The notes: generated by a model not told the origin, from the letters alone. A stretch of 64,000 bases of DNA from Methylobacterium oryzae (GCF_021398735.1 NZ_CP090349.1:1742501-1806500), one strand, 5' to 3'. Shown: positions 44,216 through 54,288, counted from the stretch's first letter. Numbers and translations are program-made.

Positions 44216-45784
44216 TCAGGGTGTCCAGCGAAACAGCCAGGTCTCGCTGGCCCGGGCCTGGCCGCGCCGGAGCGCGAGACGCAGCTCGCTCGCGCGCTCG
44301 CTCCCCGGATCGAGCTCGAACAGGATCCGCAGCGTCTTACGATCGGGGTACCGAAACCGTTCCTGGCGCGTGATCGTCCCGGCCGAGGCGCCGAGGTCGA
44401 CGTCGATGTCGCCGGGCTGGAACAGCGCGTCGCCCTCGAAATCGACGGCGAAGAGCCGGCGGTTCCCCGTGCTGCCGTGGCCGCAGCGGCTGTCGCGCAC
44501 CCGGGCGATCTCCGGCGGAAGCGGGTCCGGCCAGCCCTTGGACCAGTGCTGCCGGCACTGGAAGCGCATCTCCGCGCCCTTCGCGAGCTTTGCCTTGGGT
44601 CGCCAGTAGGCGAAGACGTTCTCGTTGAGCTCGGAATCGCTCGGGATCTCCAGCAGCGTGACCGCGCCCTCGTTCCAGTCGTCGAGGGGCTCCAGCCAGA
44701 GGGACGGTCGCTGCTCCCAGTGGCGCCGGTCGTCCTCGAAATCGTCGTAGGCGCGGGCGCGCTGCATGAGGCCGAAGCCCTTGGGCCCGCGATCCACGAA
44801 GGCCGAGACCTGCAGCGCCTCGGGATTGTGAACCGGGCGCCAGATCGGCTCGCCGTAGCCGTTGTGGATCGCCAGGCCCTCCACCGAGAAGGCCGCGGCG
44901 CGCAGGTCGTCCACGCGGTTCCGGTCGAGGGGCCCGAACAGGTAGCTGCCCTGCATGCCGCCGAGACCGATATGGTCGAGCTCGGCGCGGGCGAAGACCG
45001 TCCCGTCGATCTGCGCCGTGGAGACGTCGCGGCCCGGCGTCAGCGTGATCTTGAAGGCCGCGGTCGCCGATTCCGATTCCGCGAGGGCGTGGACGATGAC
45101 CGGCTGGCCCGCCCGCGGCGCCTCGACGAACAGGGCCCGGAACAGCGGGAATTCCTCGCCGCGGGAATCCGCCGGCCGCAGGGCGAGCGCCCGGGCGTTG
45201 ATGCCGAAATCCTGGCCCTCGGCGACAAGGCGAAAGAACGAGGCGCCCTGGAACAGGGCGAAGTTCGACAGCCCGTCGGCACCGTCGAACCGGGCGCGCA
45301 GGCGGAAGCCCGAGAAGGCGGTGTCGGCGGTCAGGTCGGGCAGGTCGAGGCCCGGCGCCGCGATGGCGGACTTGTCGTACCCGACCGGCTGCACCACGCC
45401 GTTCTCCACGACGAACAGCGACACCGGCGTCTCGAAGATCGAGCCGCGCAGCAGCGGCTCCAGGACGTAGCCGGTATTCCGGTCGGCCCAGACCGCGCGG
45501 CCCTCCGCGGGACGGATCGCCTCGTAGGCCTCGCGGGAGAGGTTCTTGAGAACCGTCGGCGCGTCGCCGGACTTCGGGGCGGCGTAGGGGGCGGCGGCCC
45601 GGGCGCGGGCGAGGTCGGTCAGCGTGCCCGCCGCGAATGCCTCGCCGGCGCCGGGCAGGGGCGGGGCCTTCTCCGGGTCGGCCGCCCGCGCGGCTGCCGG
45701 GAGCAGGCCCGCGGCAGCGCCGAGCGCGCCCCCCAGGACGGCGCGGCGTGTCGCGGTGGCGGAGAATCCGGGGTCGATCATCAT
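44216..45784 (-). CDS. opgG: Periplasmic glucan biosynthesis protein OpgG/MdoG
   Basis: This encodes 522 residues from the ATG at 45784. It has a Tat-type signal (TRRAVLGGALGAAAGLLPAAARA) and then the OpgG fold with conserved stretches such as LSREAYEAIRP, SYLFGPLDRNRVDDLRAAAFSVEGLAIHNGYGEPIWRPVHN and AYDDFEDDRRHWEQRPSLWLEPL. It works with OpgH, adding branches or processing glucans in the periplasm. Export by Tat rather than Sec is known for some OpgD/OpgG members. Confidence 0.93.
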   Translation of the reverse strand: MMIDPGFSATATRRAVLGGALGAAAGLLPAAARAADPEKAPPLPGAGEAFAAGTLTDLARARAAAPYAAPKSGDAPTVLKNLSREAYEAIRPAEGRAVWADRNTGYVLEPLLRGSIFETPVSLFVVENGVVQPVGYDKSAIAAPGLDLPDLTADTAFSGFRLRARFDGADGLSNFALFQGASFFRLVAEGQDFGINARALALRPADSRGEEFPLFRALFVEAPRAGQPVIVHALAESESATAAFKITLTPGRDVSTAQIDGTVFARAELDHIGLGGMQGSYLFGPLDRNRVDDLRAAAFSVEGLAIHNGYGEPIWRPVHNPEALQVSAFVDRGPKGFGLMQRARAYDDFEDDRRHWEQRPSLWLEPLDDWNEGAVTLLEIPSDSELNENVFAYWRPKAKLAKGAEMRFQCRQHWSKGWPDPLPPEIARVRDSRCGHGSTGNRRLFAVDFEGDALFQPGDIDVDLGASAGTITRQERFRYPDRKTLRILFELDPGSERASELRLALRRGQARASETWLFRWTP

Positions 45785-45951
45785 GCAGGCGGTCGTCTCA
45801 CGTCGCAAGGCAAGGTGCCGGAGGCCCCGTGTATACGGACAGGCCGGCTGAACCCAGCGTTAAGCAAGCGCTTGAACCGCAAGGGGCTCCGTTGACTTAA
45901 CCCGAGCCGGCTCTCTAATTCGGCCGACTGCATCGGAACGGGGGAGGCAGC

Positions 45952-46545
45952 ATGGGATCGTTGCGAGTGACTGGCCACGGCGTGGATCTCGGCGAGAGTC
46001 TGCGCGGCCGCGTCGAGGAACGGATGTCGGCGATCCAGGCGAAGTATCTCGACTCGCACATGCACGATTCCTGCAACGGCCACGTCACGCTCCGGCGCGA
46101 CGGCACAGCCTTCCGGACGGATTGCGTCCTGCACCTCGTCTCCGGCCTGACGATCGAGGCCAACGGCTTCGCGCACGACGCGCGGTCGAGCTTCGAGCAG
46201 ACCGCGGAGCGCCTGGAGACTCGTCTGCGGCGCTACAAGCACAAGCTGAAGCAGCACGCGACGGGCCCGGGGGACGACGCGGCAGTCGAGGCCGCCTACG
46301 CGGTGTTCGCCGCCCCGGAGGTGGAGGAGGACGACGCCGCCGAGGGCGACGCCCACCCGCCGATCGTCGCCGAGAGCACCAAGACTCTCCAGCGCCGCAC
46401 CATCGGCGAAGCGGTGACGGCCCTCGACATGACGGGATCCCCAGTGGTTGTGTTCGTCCACGCTGGCACCGGCCGCGTCAACGTCGTATATCGGCGGAGC
46501 GACGGAGCGATCGGCTGGGTGGACCCGCCGAACGCCACCGAGTGA
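45952..46545 (+). CDS. hpf: Long-form ribosome hibernation promoting factor
   Basis: This encodes 197 residues. The N-terminal domain (RVTGHGVDLGESLRGRVEERM through the ETRLRRYKHKLKQH helix) is the ribosome-binding HPF/YfiA fold. The C-terminal domain after an acidic linker (RRTIGEAVTALDMTGSPVVVFVHAGTGRVNVVYRR) is the dimerisation domain of the long form. It promotes 100S ribosome dimers in stationary phase. ptsN follows in the same direction, a conserved pairing in proteobacteria. Confidence 0.94.
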   Translation: MGSLRVTGHGVDLGESLRGRVEERMSAIQAKYLDSHMHDSCNGHVTLRRDGTAFRTDCVLHLVSGLTIEANGFAHDARSSFEQTAERLETRLRRYKHKLKQHATGPGDDAAVEAAYAVFAAPEVEEDDAAEGDAHPPIVAESTKTLQRRTIGEAVTALDMTGSPVVVFVHAGTGRVNVVYRRSDGAIGWVDPPNATE

Positions 46546-46689
46546 CGCCGCGGGTCGGGAGGAACGGAGCCGGAACCGGCTGGTTTCCCCGCTTATTGAA
46601 TCTGGTGGGGGCGCGGCCGGAACGGTCGTCGATGCCCCTGCGACGAGGCCCGCTTCCTCGCGAACGGGCGACGGGGCAACGGTCGTTCG

Positions 46690-47157
46690 ATGCCAGTTCT
46701 GGAATTCCTCGACCCCGACTCGGTCGTGCCGGCCCTGCGCGCCCGCGCCAAGAAGCAGGTGCTGCAGGATCTCGCCGCGCAGGCGGCGCGGCGCCTGCCC
46801 GCCCTCGGTGAGCGCCCCGTCTTCGACACGCTGCTCCAGCGCGAGCGGCTCGGGTCGACCGGCATCGGCGACGGCGTGGCGATCCCGCACGGCAAGCTGC
46901 CCGGTCTCGACCGTCTCTTCGGGCTGTTCGCGCGCTTCGACCGACCGGTGGACTTCGAGGCGCTCGACGGACAGCCCGTGGACATCGCCTTCCTGCTGCT
47001 CGCGCCCGAGGGCGCCGGCGCCGATCACCTGAAGGCCCTGGCGCAGGTCGCCCGCATCCTGCGCGAGCCGGGCATGCTCGCGCATATCCGCGCCGCCCGG
47101 GACGCCGGCGCGCTCTACGCGCTCCTGACGCGCTCGACGGCACCGCAGGCCGCGTGA
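46690..47157 (+). CDS. ptsN: Nitrogen-PTS EIIA protein PtsN
   Basis: This encodes 155 residues with the EIIA-Ntr phosphorylation site GVAIPHGKLPGL (H67) and the following FARFDRPVDFEALDGQPVDIAFLLLAPEGA core. It receives phosphate from the NPr/EI-Ntr chain and regulates potassium and nitrogen responses. It follows hpf and its stop overlaps the next ATG (TGATG), a translationally coupled junction. Confidence 0.94.
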   Translation: MPVLEFLDPDSVVPALRARAKKQVLQDLAAQAARRLPALGERPVFDTLLQRERLGSTGIGDGVAIPHGKLPGLDRLFGLFARFDRPVDFEALDGQPVDIAFLLLAPEGAGADHLKALAQVARILREPGMLAHIRAARDAGALYALLTRSTAPQAA

Positions 47158-47483
47158 TGATCCAGAGCTTCCGAACGGCCGCCGCCCTGACCCTCGCGGC
47201 CGGCATCTCCGGCGCCGCCGCCCAGGGCGAGACCACCTGCGCGCGCGACGTCCTGGTGGCGCAGTCGATGCAGCGCCAGGCCCTCGAGCAGCTCGAGCAG
47301 GCGGACGGGGACGACGCCAAGAACTGCCGCGTCTGGCGGCGCCACGTGGAGACGATGCGCCGCGTGGCGAGCGTCTACGGCCGCTGCCTGTCCGGTTCGG
47401 AGCGCGGCGAACGCCTCGCCCAGGTCCAGGGGTCGGACCGCGAGTTCTCGGCCGCGATCAAGGCCCGCTGCAAGGGGCTGTAG
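47157..47483 (+). CDS. Small secreted protein of unknown function
   Basis: This encodes 108 residues from the ATG at 47157, sharing a base with the ptsN stop. Residues 1-24 form a signal peptide (MIQSFRTAAALTLAAGISGAAA). The mature part has four cysteines (TCARD, NCRVW, RCLSG, RCKGL), suggesting two disulfides, and is helical. No family is recognised. Confidence 0.6.
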   Translation: MIQSFRTAAALTLAAGISGAAAQGETTCARDVLVAQSMQRQALEQLEQADGDDAKNCRVWRRHVETMRRVASVYGRCLSGSERGERLAQVQGSDREFSAAIKARCKGL

Positions 47484-47509
47484 GGGCGGGGGTGGCGCGC
47501 GCCGCGCCC

Positions 47510-48298
47510 TCAATCCACGCCGCGGAGCATGAGCGGCTCGGCCACCATCTTCACCGGCTTGCCGCGCCCGATCAGGATCGCCGCGCGGGAGCGCTCGGGA
47601 TCCGCCTCGAAGCGCGTGCGGACCCAGCTGACCAGGAACTTCATGTACTCGGAGGCCAGGAGGCGCGCGGCCGGCGGGTTCTGCCACCAGCGATCGGCAT
47701 CGAAGGCCTCGCTCACGACCGGATGCGGCAAGACGCGGTCGCTGTCCTGGAGGGCGTGGTCGAGCTCGACCAGCGTCCGCGGCATGTGGTAGTTCGAGGT
47801 CACGACCGCGACGGTGCTGAATCGGTGCGCGCGCATCCAGCGGCGCGTTTCGATGGCGTTCCCGATCGTGTTGCGCGCCCGGTAGTCGAGATCCACGCAG
47901 CAGGCGATCAGGGCGCGCTGGGTCGGGTTCAGCCGGGCGATCTCGTCGCGGCTGGTCCGCTCGTTGACCCCGGTGATGAGCAGGCGCCGCCCGTAGCCGC
48001 CCGCGAGCAGGTCGATCGCGTCGCCGATCCGCTGGGCACCGCCGGTCAGCGCGACGATCCCGTCGGCCCGGTCGGTCGGCGTCCGCTCCTGGCGGGCGAG
48101 CGCGCCGACGAACACGAGAAAGCCCGCGAACAGGGCCAGCATCCCGAGCCCGGCGCCGAGGCCGCAGGTCCAGAGCGCGATCCGCCGCCGGTCGCGCGGG
48201 CGCGCGGCGGCGCGGCGCGGGAGACCCCACTCGTGCCAGGCCCAGCCGACGGCGTCGGTCGAGGGCGGATCCGATGCGCGCAGCATACGCGTGGTCAT
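47510..48298 (-). CDS. YdcF-like (DUF218) protein
   Basis: This is a roughly 262-residue protein taken from the ATG at 48298, with a GGAGG site close before it. One membrane helix lies near residues 40-65. The DUF218 core follows: ADGIVALTGGAQRIGDAIDLL, then VAVVTSNYHMPRTLVELDHAL and the SEYMKFL helix. Members such as SanA/ElyC/YdcF act in envelope maintenance or lipid-carrier metabolism. It lies next to ftsE/ftsX on the same strand, a location recurrent in alphaproteobacteria. Confidence 0.85.
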   Translation of the reverse strand: MTTRMLRASDPPSTDAVGWAWHEWGLPRRAAARPRDRRRIALWTCGLGAGLGMLALFAGFLVFVGALARQERTPTDRADGIVALTGGAQRIGDAIDLLAGGYGRRLLITGVNERTSRDEIARLNPTQRALIACCVDLDYRARNTIGNAIETRRWMRAHRFSTVAVVTSNYHMPRTLVELDHALQDSDRVLPHPVVSEAFDADRWWQNPPAARLLASEYMKFLVSWVRTRFEADPERSRAAILIGRGKPVKMVAEPLMLRGVD

Positions 48299-48437
48299 CC
48301 TCCGGAGAATCGGCGCCGATTGCGGCGGCTCGGAGGCCGGCGCGGTCGGCTGTTTCCACACCGCAACGATAAAGTTTCCAGATGGTAAACGCGCTCGGCA
48401 GACCCCCTATTTCCACGTCTTCGTGACGCAGCAGGGA

Positions 48438-49406
48438 TCAGGCCAGGAAGCGCCGCACGGTCACGCGCGAGACGACGCCCGTGACGAGGGACGCGATCAC
48501 GCCGATCAGGATCACGCTGGCGTAGCCGCGCAGGCCGATATGGAACGCGCCGAACAGCGCCTCGACCTCCTGACCGGCCGGTCCGGAGCGCGCGGCCCGG
48601 GCGAGGAGCCCGGCGATCACGAAGGCCACGAGGGCCAGACCGGCGCCGATCGCGCCGCCGCGCAGGCCCAGGCCGAAGAACCGCCGCTGGAACGCGCGGG
48701 CGATGTAGTCGTCGTCGGCGCCGACGAAATGCAGCACTTCCACCACCTCGCGGTTGCTCGCCATGGCGCCGCGTGTCGCGAAGGTCACCGCGAGGCCGGT
48801 GGCGATCAGGACGAGCAGCACGAGCCCGATCCCGATCCCGACGAAGGCGTTGGCGGCGGTCGAGAGCCGCTGCAGCCAGAGGGCGTGGTCGTCGAGGCTG
48901 GCGACGCCCGGCAGCGCCTCGACGAGGCGTGATCGCAGCCGCTTCAGGTCGGCCGCCTGGCTGCTGGAGAGCTTGAGGGCGATGAGCCGCGGCACCGGCA
49001 GGTCGGACAGGTCGAGCCCGGTCCCGAGCCACGGCTCGAGCAGGCGCTCCGCCTCGGCCTTGCTGAACACCCGCGTCTCCGCGATCCCGGGTTCGGCCTT
49101 GGCGATGCCGTCGGCGCGCGCGACGTCGGCGTCGACGTCGCGGCCGGGACCGGGCCGGACCTGGATCGTGACCTCCCGCGCCACGTCGCCCTGCCACTGG
49201 GCGGCGTTGGTCGCGACCATCTCGGCCGCGCCCGCGCAGAGGCCGGCGAGGAAGGTGAGGATCGCGATGACCGCCGCGAGGGAGCGCCCCGCCGCCGTGT
49301 CGGTGGGCACCAGCGGCGCGTTGCGGCGCAGGTTGGCCGGCATCGACGGGTCGGGCGGCACGGCCGATCCACCGGCCTTCGTCCGCGGCATCGCCTGAGT
49401 GCTCAT
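48438..49406 (-). CDS. ftsX: Cell division permease-like protein FtsX
   Basis: This encodes 322 residues: a first membrane helix, a periplasmic domain, then three C-terminal helices ([34 protein letters not shown] and the terminal [17 protein letters not shown]). Its ATG overlaps the ftsE stop (ATGA). With FtsE it couples ATP hydrolysis to peptidoglycan hydrolase activation at the septum. Confidence 0.9.
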   Translation of the reverse strand: MSTQAMPRTKAGGSAVPPDPSMPANLRRNAPLVPTDTAAGRSLAAVIAILTFLAGLCAGAAEMVATNAAQWQGDVAREVTIQVRPGPGRDVDADVARADGIAKAEPGIAETRVFSKAEAERLLEPWLGTGLDLSDLPVPRLIALKLSSSQAADLKRLRSRLVEALPGVASLDDHALWLQRLSTAANAFVGIGIGLVLLVLIATGLAVTFATRGAMASNREVVEVLHFVGADDDYIARAFQRRFFGLGLRGGAIGAGLALVAFVIAGLLARAARSGPAGQEVEALFGAFHIGLRGYASVILIGVIASLVTGVVSRVTVRRFLA

Positions 49407-50095
49407 TCCTCGATCCGCAGCCGGCCTTCGCCCAGGACCATCCGGCGGGCATCGACGGCGTCCATGATGCCGAAATCGTGGGTGGCGATGATGACCGAGG
49501 TCCCGAGCTTGTTCAGCTCCAGGAACAGGCGCAGCAGCCGCCGCCCGAGGCCCGGATCGACGTTGCCGGTCGGCTCGTCCGCGAGCAGCAGGTCGGGCCG
49601 CGCGATCAGCGCGCGGGCGATGGCCGCGCGCTGCTTCTCGCCGCCCGAGAGCAGCGGGGGCAGGGCGTGCATGCGCTCGCCGAGGCCAACCCAGCGCAGC
49701 AGTTCCACCACCTCGGCCCGGTAGCTGGCCTCGGCCCGGCCCTGGACGCGCAGGGGCAGGGCGACGTTCTCGTAGGTGGTCAGGTGGTCGAGGAGCCGGA
49801 AATCCTGGAACACCACGCCCATCCGGCGCCGGAGCCCGGTCAGCGCCTTCGCGGAGATGTCGCTCACCTCCTCACCGAAGATCGAGACGAGCCCGCGGGT
49901 CGGCCGCACCGACAGAAGGATCAGGCGCAGCAGCGTCGTCTTCCCGGCGCCGGACGGGCCGGTCAGGAACTGGAAGGAGCGCGGCGCGATGCGGAAGCTC
50001 ACGTCGGACAGCACCTCCGGCCCGAGGCCGTAGCGCATGCCAACATTCTCGAACTGCACCACCGGCCGCTCCGCGCCGGGCAGCAGGCTCTTCAT
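49403..50095 (-). CDS. ftsE: Cell division ATP-binding protein FtsE
   Basis: This is a 230-residue ABC ATPase, taken from the ATG at 50095. Walker A is [13 protein letters not shown], the signature motif [16 protein letters not shown], and Walker [17 protein letters not shown]. The gene is followed immediately by ftsX with a 4-base overlap. A divergent zinc-ribbon gene starts at 50268. Confidence 0.93.
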   Translation of the reverse strand: MKSLLPGAERPVVQFENVGMRYGLGPEVLSDVSFRIAPRSFQFLTGPSGAGKTTLLRLILLSVRPTRGLVSIFGEEVSDISAKALTGLRRRMGVVFQDFRLLDHLTTYENVALPLRVQGRAEASYRAEVVELLRWVGLGERMHALPPLLSGGEKQRAAIARALIARPDLLLADEPTGNVDPGLGRRLLRLFLELNKLGTSVIIATHDFGIMDAVDARRMVLGEGRLRIEE

Positions 50096-50267
50096 GCTCG
50101 CCTGTAGGTTCAAAGCCGTGCCGTATCTCGTCTGTCCGTCCCTCGGGAATCGCCGGAGCGGCGGGCGTTTTCAAGGCCTCGGGGATTTCACGGCCCCTTA
50201 ACCCTGTTCGGGCACACTTCTTCAAGCAATTCACAGTCCGGCCCGGTCGCGGCCGATCGATGCGAGT

Positions 50268-51053
50268 ATGGCGCGGATGCTGATCGCCTGCCCGAGCTGC
50301 GCGAGCGAATATCGCATCGACGCCAGCAAGGTCGGCATGGAGGGCCGTTCGGTCCGCTGTGCCGCCTGCCGCGAGACGTGGTTCATCTCGCCCGCCGACG
50401 TCCTCGCCGGCCACGAGGCGGAGCTCGCCGCGCAGGCCGAGACCGATCCCCTCGCGGACGCGGCCTGGGAGGAGGCGACCGCCTCGGTGCGGAATGCCAC
50501 CGACGTTCCGGCGCCCGAATCCCGACGGTCCGCCAAGCGCAAGTCCGCCGGGAAGGCCGCCGGGAAGGCGCGCCGCGCGATCCCGGGTCTGACCCCGTCG
50601 CTGGCTCTCGGCCTGACACTCCTGGCGGCGATCCCGCTCGTCTGCCTCGCCCGGACCAGCGTGGTCCGGGCCGTCCCGCAGACCGCCTCCCTGTTCGCGC
50701 GCATCGGCCTGCCGGTGAACGTGCGCGGGATCGAGATCCGCGACGTCGTCGCCTTCAACAACCCGGCCGAGGACGACAGTCCCGCGGAACTCGTCGTCGA
50801 GGGCGACCTCGTCGGCGTCGCGCGCTCGGACGCGCCCGTCGCGCCGCTGAGCGTCGAAATCCGCGACGCCGGCGGTCGGACGATCAAGACCTTCACGGTC
50901 GCGCCGCCGCGGACGATCCTCGCCGCGACCGAGACCGCGCGATTCCGCGCGAGCCTGCCGTCGCCGCCGGCCGCTGGGCGCGCGGTGGTGCTGCGTTTCG
51001 CCGACGCGTCCGCGACCCGCTCCGACCCTCGGGTGGCGGCGGCGGATCGGTGA
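50268..51053 (+). CDS. MJ0042-type zinc-ribbon protein with one membrane helix
   Basis: This encodes 261 residues. The N-terminal zinc ribbon has CPSC (C8, C11) and CAAC (C31, C34). A basic linker leads to a membrane helix near 105-130 (LALGLTLLAAIPLVCLA), then an extracytoplasmic beta-rich domain with VRGIEIRDVVAFNNPAEDD. The gene is divergent from ftsE, an arrangement seen often in Hyphomicrobiales. A role as a membrane-anchored regulator is inferred. Confidence 0.85.
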   Translation: MARMLIACPSCASEYRIDASKVGMEGRSVRCAACRETWFISPADVLAGHEAELAAQAETDPLADAAWEEATASVRNATDVPAPESRRSAKRKSAGKAAGKARRAIPGLTPSLALGLTLLAAIPLVCLARTSVVRAVPQTASLFARIGLPVNVRGIEIRDVVAFNNPAEDDSPAELVVEGDLVGVARSDAPVAPLSVEIRDAGGRTIKTFTVAPPRTILAATETARFRASLPSPPAAGRAVVLRFADASATRSDPRVAAADR

Positions 51054-51175
51054 GGCAGGTCCGCGCCGGCAATTAGCTCAGGTTGCGCCTCTCCCGCGGA
51101 TCGGCAACCTTCTCGACGGCGCTCCCGTTGCGGGCGTGAGCGTCGGCCGACGTCGGCGTATGGGATCGCCGTGCC

Positions 51176-52117
51176 TTGAGTGTTCGCGAAACCGTTCCCA
51201 TCGTCGTCGAGACGACCGACTCGGTCGATCAGAAGCGCGCCTTCGACTACTGGCGCAGCACGGCACTGGCGCGCGTCGACGCGACGCCGCTGGCACCCGA
51301 CATCCCGTTCGCGGCGGGCCGCCGGCTCGCGATCACCCGTCACGGCGCGATCCTGCACACCCTGAGCAAACCGATCGGGGTCGAGCGCACGACGCAGCAC
51401 GTGCGCCGGGACGGGCGCGACGACATCGCGATCGTGCTCCTCGTCCAGGGCAGCGGCTACATCGAGCAGGGCAACAGCGGCGCCGTGCTGGGCGCCGGCG
51501 ACATCGCCGTCCATGCCATGGACCAGCCCTTCGCGATCGGCAGCCGCGATTCCTACGAGGAGATCCGCCTCCAGGTGCCGCGCGCCGCCTTCGTGAGCCA
51601 GGTCGGCAGCGTGCACGCCTTCGCCGGGCGCGGTCTCCGCGCGACGCCGCTCAGCGGCCTGTTCGCGACCTATCTGCGGTCGTTCTCCGAGACGGTCGGC
51701 GGTATGTCGGAGGCGGAAGCCGGCATCGCCCTCGAGGGCGTCCTGCACCTGCTGCGCGCCCTGGCCGACCGCCAAGGCGAGACGGCCGGCGACGAGCTGT
51801 CCGGGGACGCCGTACGGGCCCTGGCCCTCGCCCATATCGAGCGCCGACTGCACGATCCCGCCTTCGGGCCGGAATCGCTGCCGACGGCTCTGCGGGTCTC
51901 GCGAAGCCGCCTCTACGCGGCTTTCAGCGGCGACGAGGGCGTGGCGGCGAAGATCCGCGACGCCCGGCTCGACCGGGCCTACAGGCGGCTCCGCGGCGGC
52001 ACGCGGATCGGGTCGGTGATGACGAGCTGCGGCTTCACCGACGCGGCCACCTTCAGCCGCGCCTTCCGCCGCCGGTTCGGCGTGGCGCCTCGGGACGTGC
52101 TGGAACGCCGCCCCTGA
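51176..52117 (+). CDS. AraC-family transcriptional regulator
   Basis: This encodes 313 residues from a TTG at 51176, since no in-frame ATG occurs near the start. The N-terminal half is the AraC-type ligand domain beginning near QKRAFDYWRST. The C-terminal 100 residues contain two helix-turn-helix segments, with LPTALRVSRSRLYAAFSG and IGSVMTSCGFTDAATFSRAFRRRFGVAPRD. A long overlapping frame on the same strand is a shadow. The target is unknown. Confidence 0.85.
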   Translation: MSVRETVPIVVETTDSVDQKRAFDYWRSTALARVDATPLAPDIPFAAGRRLAITRHGAILHTLSKPIGVERTTQHVRRDGRDDIAIVLLVQGSGYIEQGNSGAVLGAGDIAVHAMDQPFAIGSRDSYEEIRLQVPRAAFVSQVGSVHAFAGRGLRATPLSGLFATYLRSFSETVGGMSEAEAGIALEGVLHLLRALADRQGETAGDELSGDAVRALALAHIERRLHDPAFGPESLPTALRVSRSRLYAAFSGDEGVAAKIRDARLDRAYRRLRGGTRIGSVMTSCGFTDAATFSRAFRRRFGVAPRDVLERRP

Positions 52118-52122
52118 CGGAG

Positions 52123-53295
52123 TCAGATGCGGCTGCCGCGCGGGTCGGAGACCGTCCGCCCGGGCGCGACCGCGCCCGCGAGCCGCTGCGCCACGCCGAT
52201 GAACCCCAGGCCGAGGCGGATCGCGACGACGCCGACCCGCGCGATCCGGATCTGCCCGGGCAGCTGGCGCGGGCCGATCGGGCGGTAGGCGAGGCGCGGG
52301 CTGGCGCGCTCCGCCTCCGCGATGGCCTGACCCAGCGGGAGGGACGCGATGCGCCGCGCCTCCGGCGGAACGATGCCGATCGCCCGCGCCCAGCCGTCGC
52401 TCCGCGCGAGCGCCCCGCGCCCGTGCATCTGGCGGAATCGCCGCCGCCAGAGGTAGCGCCGCACGGCGCGCGGGAAGGTCTCCATCCGGGCATCGCAGAG
52501 CGCGTCGGGCTCCTCGCAGCGGGAGCGGATCGTGTCCGCCACGCCGCCCGGCGCGCGCCCGGCGAGGCGGGCCGAGATGGTCACGCAGACGTCGGTGGCG
52601 TGCCGGACCCGCAGCCCGTGTTCCAGCAGCCGGGCGATGAAGGCGCCGTCCTCGCCGAGCGGGATCTCGGGCATGCCGCCGACGGCGAGGTACGCGCTGC
52701 GGGTCACCGCGAGGGTCGCGCCGATTGCGGTCCGGTGGCAGGGCCAGGGGTCGTTCGGATCGGGATCGATCCGCGCCTCGGCCTCGGTGATCAGGGCGTC
52801 GTAGGTGTCCTCCAGCCGGCCGCGGGCGGGGAGCGAGGGCGGCAGCAGCGCCGCCTCCGCCGCGTCGAGCTCGACCCGGCCGGCCACAGCGTCGGCCCCG
52901 GCCTCAATCGCCGCGCGATTGCGCGCCACCCAGTTGGGCGGGACCCGGCTGTCGGCGTCGGTCGACAAGATGATCCCCGCATTCCCCGCATCACCCAGCC
53001 AGGCGGCGGCGGCGTCCATGGCCCGGCGCCGGGCCCATCCGGCATGGGCGCCGGAAAAATTCTCGACGGACACGCGGACCGGGATCGACAGCGTCGGCAC
53101 CAGCGCGGTGACGAGGGCCTCGGTGCCGTCCGTGCAGTTGTTCAGGAACAGCACGAGCCCGACGCGCCCCGATTCGGCACCCTCCTGGGCGTCGATCGCC
53201 CGCAGGCACGCGGCGATCCGCTCCTCCTCGTTGCGCACGGGCACCGCCACGATCGCATCGGGACCCGGGACGTCTGACAAAGGGGGGCTCGACAC
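52123..53295 (-). CDS. GT2-family glycosyltransferase
   Basis: This encodes 390 residues from a GTG at 53295. The catalytic domain includes AIVAVPVRNEEERIAACLRA, FLNNCTDGTEAL, IILSTDADSRVPPNW (metal-binding DAD) and EIPLGEDGAFIARLLEHGLRV (catalytic ED). A C-terminal region without clear homology follows. It probably transfers a sugar to a cell-surface or metabolite acceptor, which is unknown. It ends 6 bases from the convergent AraC gene. Confidence 0.85.
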   Translation of the reverse strand: MSSPPLSDVPGPDAIVAVPVRNEEERIAACLRAIDAQEGAESGRVGLVLFLNNCTDGTEALVTALVPTLSIPVRVSVENFSGAHAGWARRRAMDAAAAWLGDAGNAGIILSTDADSRVPPNWVARNRAAIEAGADAVAGRVELDAAEAALLPPSLPARGRLEDTYDALITEAEARIDPDPNDPWPCHRTAIGATLAVTRSAYLAVGGMPEIPLGEDGAFIARLLEHGLRVRHATDVCVTISARLAGRAPGGVADTIRSRCEEPDALCDARMETFPRAVRRYLWRRRFRQMHGRGALARSDGWARAIGIVPPEARRIASLPLGQAIAEAERASPRLAYRPIGPRQLPGQIRIARVGVVAIRLGLGFIGVAQRLAGAVAPGRTVSDPRGSRI

Positions 53296-53399
53296 CGGTG
53301 ATCATCTCCGCCGGACCCGTCGTGCGGGTCTGGATCGGGCTTATGCCGGAGCTTCCCTGAACGGGACCGGACCGGGGAGACCTAGCGACGCGCCGCCGG

Positions 53400-53807
53400 T
53401 CAGAGGGTCTTCTCGACGAAGCCCTCGATCCATTCCGGCTGGGTCTCGCCGACCGAGCGGCCGACCTCGGTCTCGCCCTTGTAGGCGATCAGCGTGCTCT
53501 GCATCCGCACGTTCAGGCGGCGCAGCAGCTCCTTCTGGCTATCGAAGTCGATGTCGAAGATCTGGAGATCCTTGAAACGCGGCTCGGCCGCGAGTTTCGC
53601 GAGGATCGGCTTCTGCGTCCGGCAGATCGGGCACCACGGGGCGCTGACCGCGATCAGCACCGGCTTCCCGCCCTTCTGCGCGGCCTCGAAGGCCGCGTCC
53701 GAGAACGGCCGGGTCTCGCCCGCCAGGGCAGCGGTCGGGACCTCGAGCAGGGCCGGGCCGGCGAGGGCGAGGCCGACGAGCGCGAGGACGTGACGGCGGC
53801 TCTTCAT
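53400..53807 (-). CDS. Secreted thioredoxin-fold protein
   Basis: This encodes 135 residues. A signal peptide (MKSRRHVLALVGLALAGPAL...AALA) is followed by a thioredoxin domain with SAPWCPICRTQ (C59-x-x-C62), and later FDSQKELLRRLNV and YKGETEVGRSVG. The CPIC variant differs from the classical CGPC and suggests a specific periplasmic oxidoreductase or reductase partner. Its substrate is unknown. Confidence 0.85.
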   Translation of the reverse strand: MKSRRHVLALVGLALAGPALLEVPTAALAGETRPFSDAAFEAAQKGGKPVLIAVSAPWCPICRTQKPILAKLAAEPRFKDLQIFDIDFDSQKELLRRLNVRMQSTLIAYKGETEVGRSVGETQPEWIEGFVEKTL

Positions 53808-53930
53808 GGCATGCGATCCTCCCGCGACCCCGTCGGCGCGGGGGGCTGCTGGTGGCGGGATGCTACGTCGCGCGCCCGGCCCCGTCCCTGTGACCTGTGC
53901 GCCCCGGAGACGGAAAGCCCCCGCGCCGGA

Positions 53931-54245
53931 TCACATTGTCGAGACGCCGGACGGCGGCGCGTCGGACGACCGGTCCTCCGCCACGAGCGCCGCGATGTCG
54001 TCGGGATCCACCGCGTCGATCGGGCGCCGGATCTTCAGGGCGCGCGTGGGCGCGCCGGCGCGCATCACCAGCACGATCGTCTCCATGTCGGGGCAGCCCG
54101 GATCGGCGCAGGCGATCTCGTTGACCGCCAGCGTGTCGGCCTCGCCGAGGCCGAGGGCCGTCCGCAGATCCTGCTTCAGGCGCGCCGCGATCGCGGCGCG
54201 CTCCGCCGAGCGGGCCCGCCACGCCTTGAGGCTCACGAAAGCCAT
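53931..54245 (-). CDS. Small cytoplasmic protein with CADPGCPD motif
   Basis: This encodes 104 residues from the ATG at 54245. The core VNEIACADPGCPDMETIVLVMR has two cysteines spaced CxxxxC, followed by ALKIRRPIDAVDPDDIAAL. Small proteins with this CxDPGCPDxET pattern are widespread in alphaproteobacteria without assigned function. The TGTAAC/GTTACA palindrome (54289-54303) lies 44 bases upstream. Confidence 0.7.
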   Translation of the reverse strand: MAFVSLKAWRARSAERAAIAARLKQDLRTALGLGEADTLAVNEIACADPGCPDMETIVLVMRAGAPTRALKIRRPIDAVDPDDIAALVAEDRSSDAPPSGVSTM

Positions 54246-54288
54246 GCGCGATGCTCGTTGTCCTGCCGTGGAAGCCCGGTTGCGGATG

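Noticed and set aside
51136..53277. A 713-codon plus-strand frame
   Set aside because: It overlaps the AraC gene and the reverse-strand glycosyltransferase; composition is that of a shadow frame.
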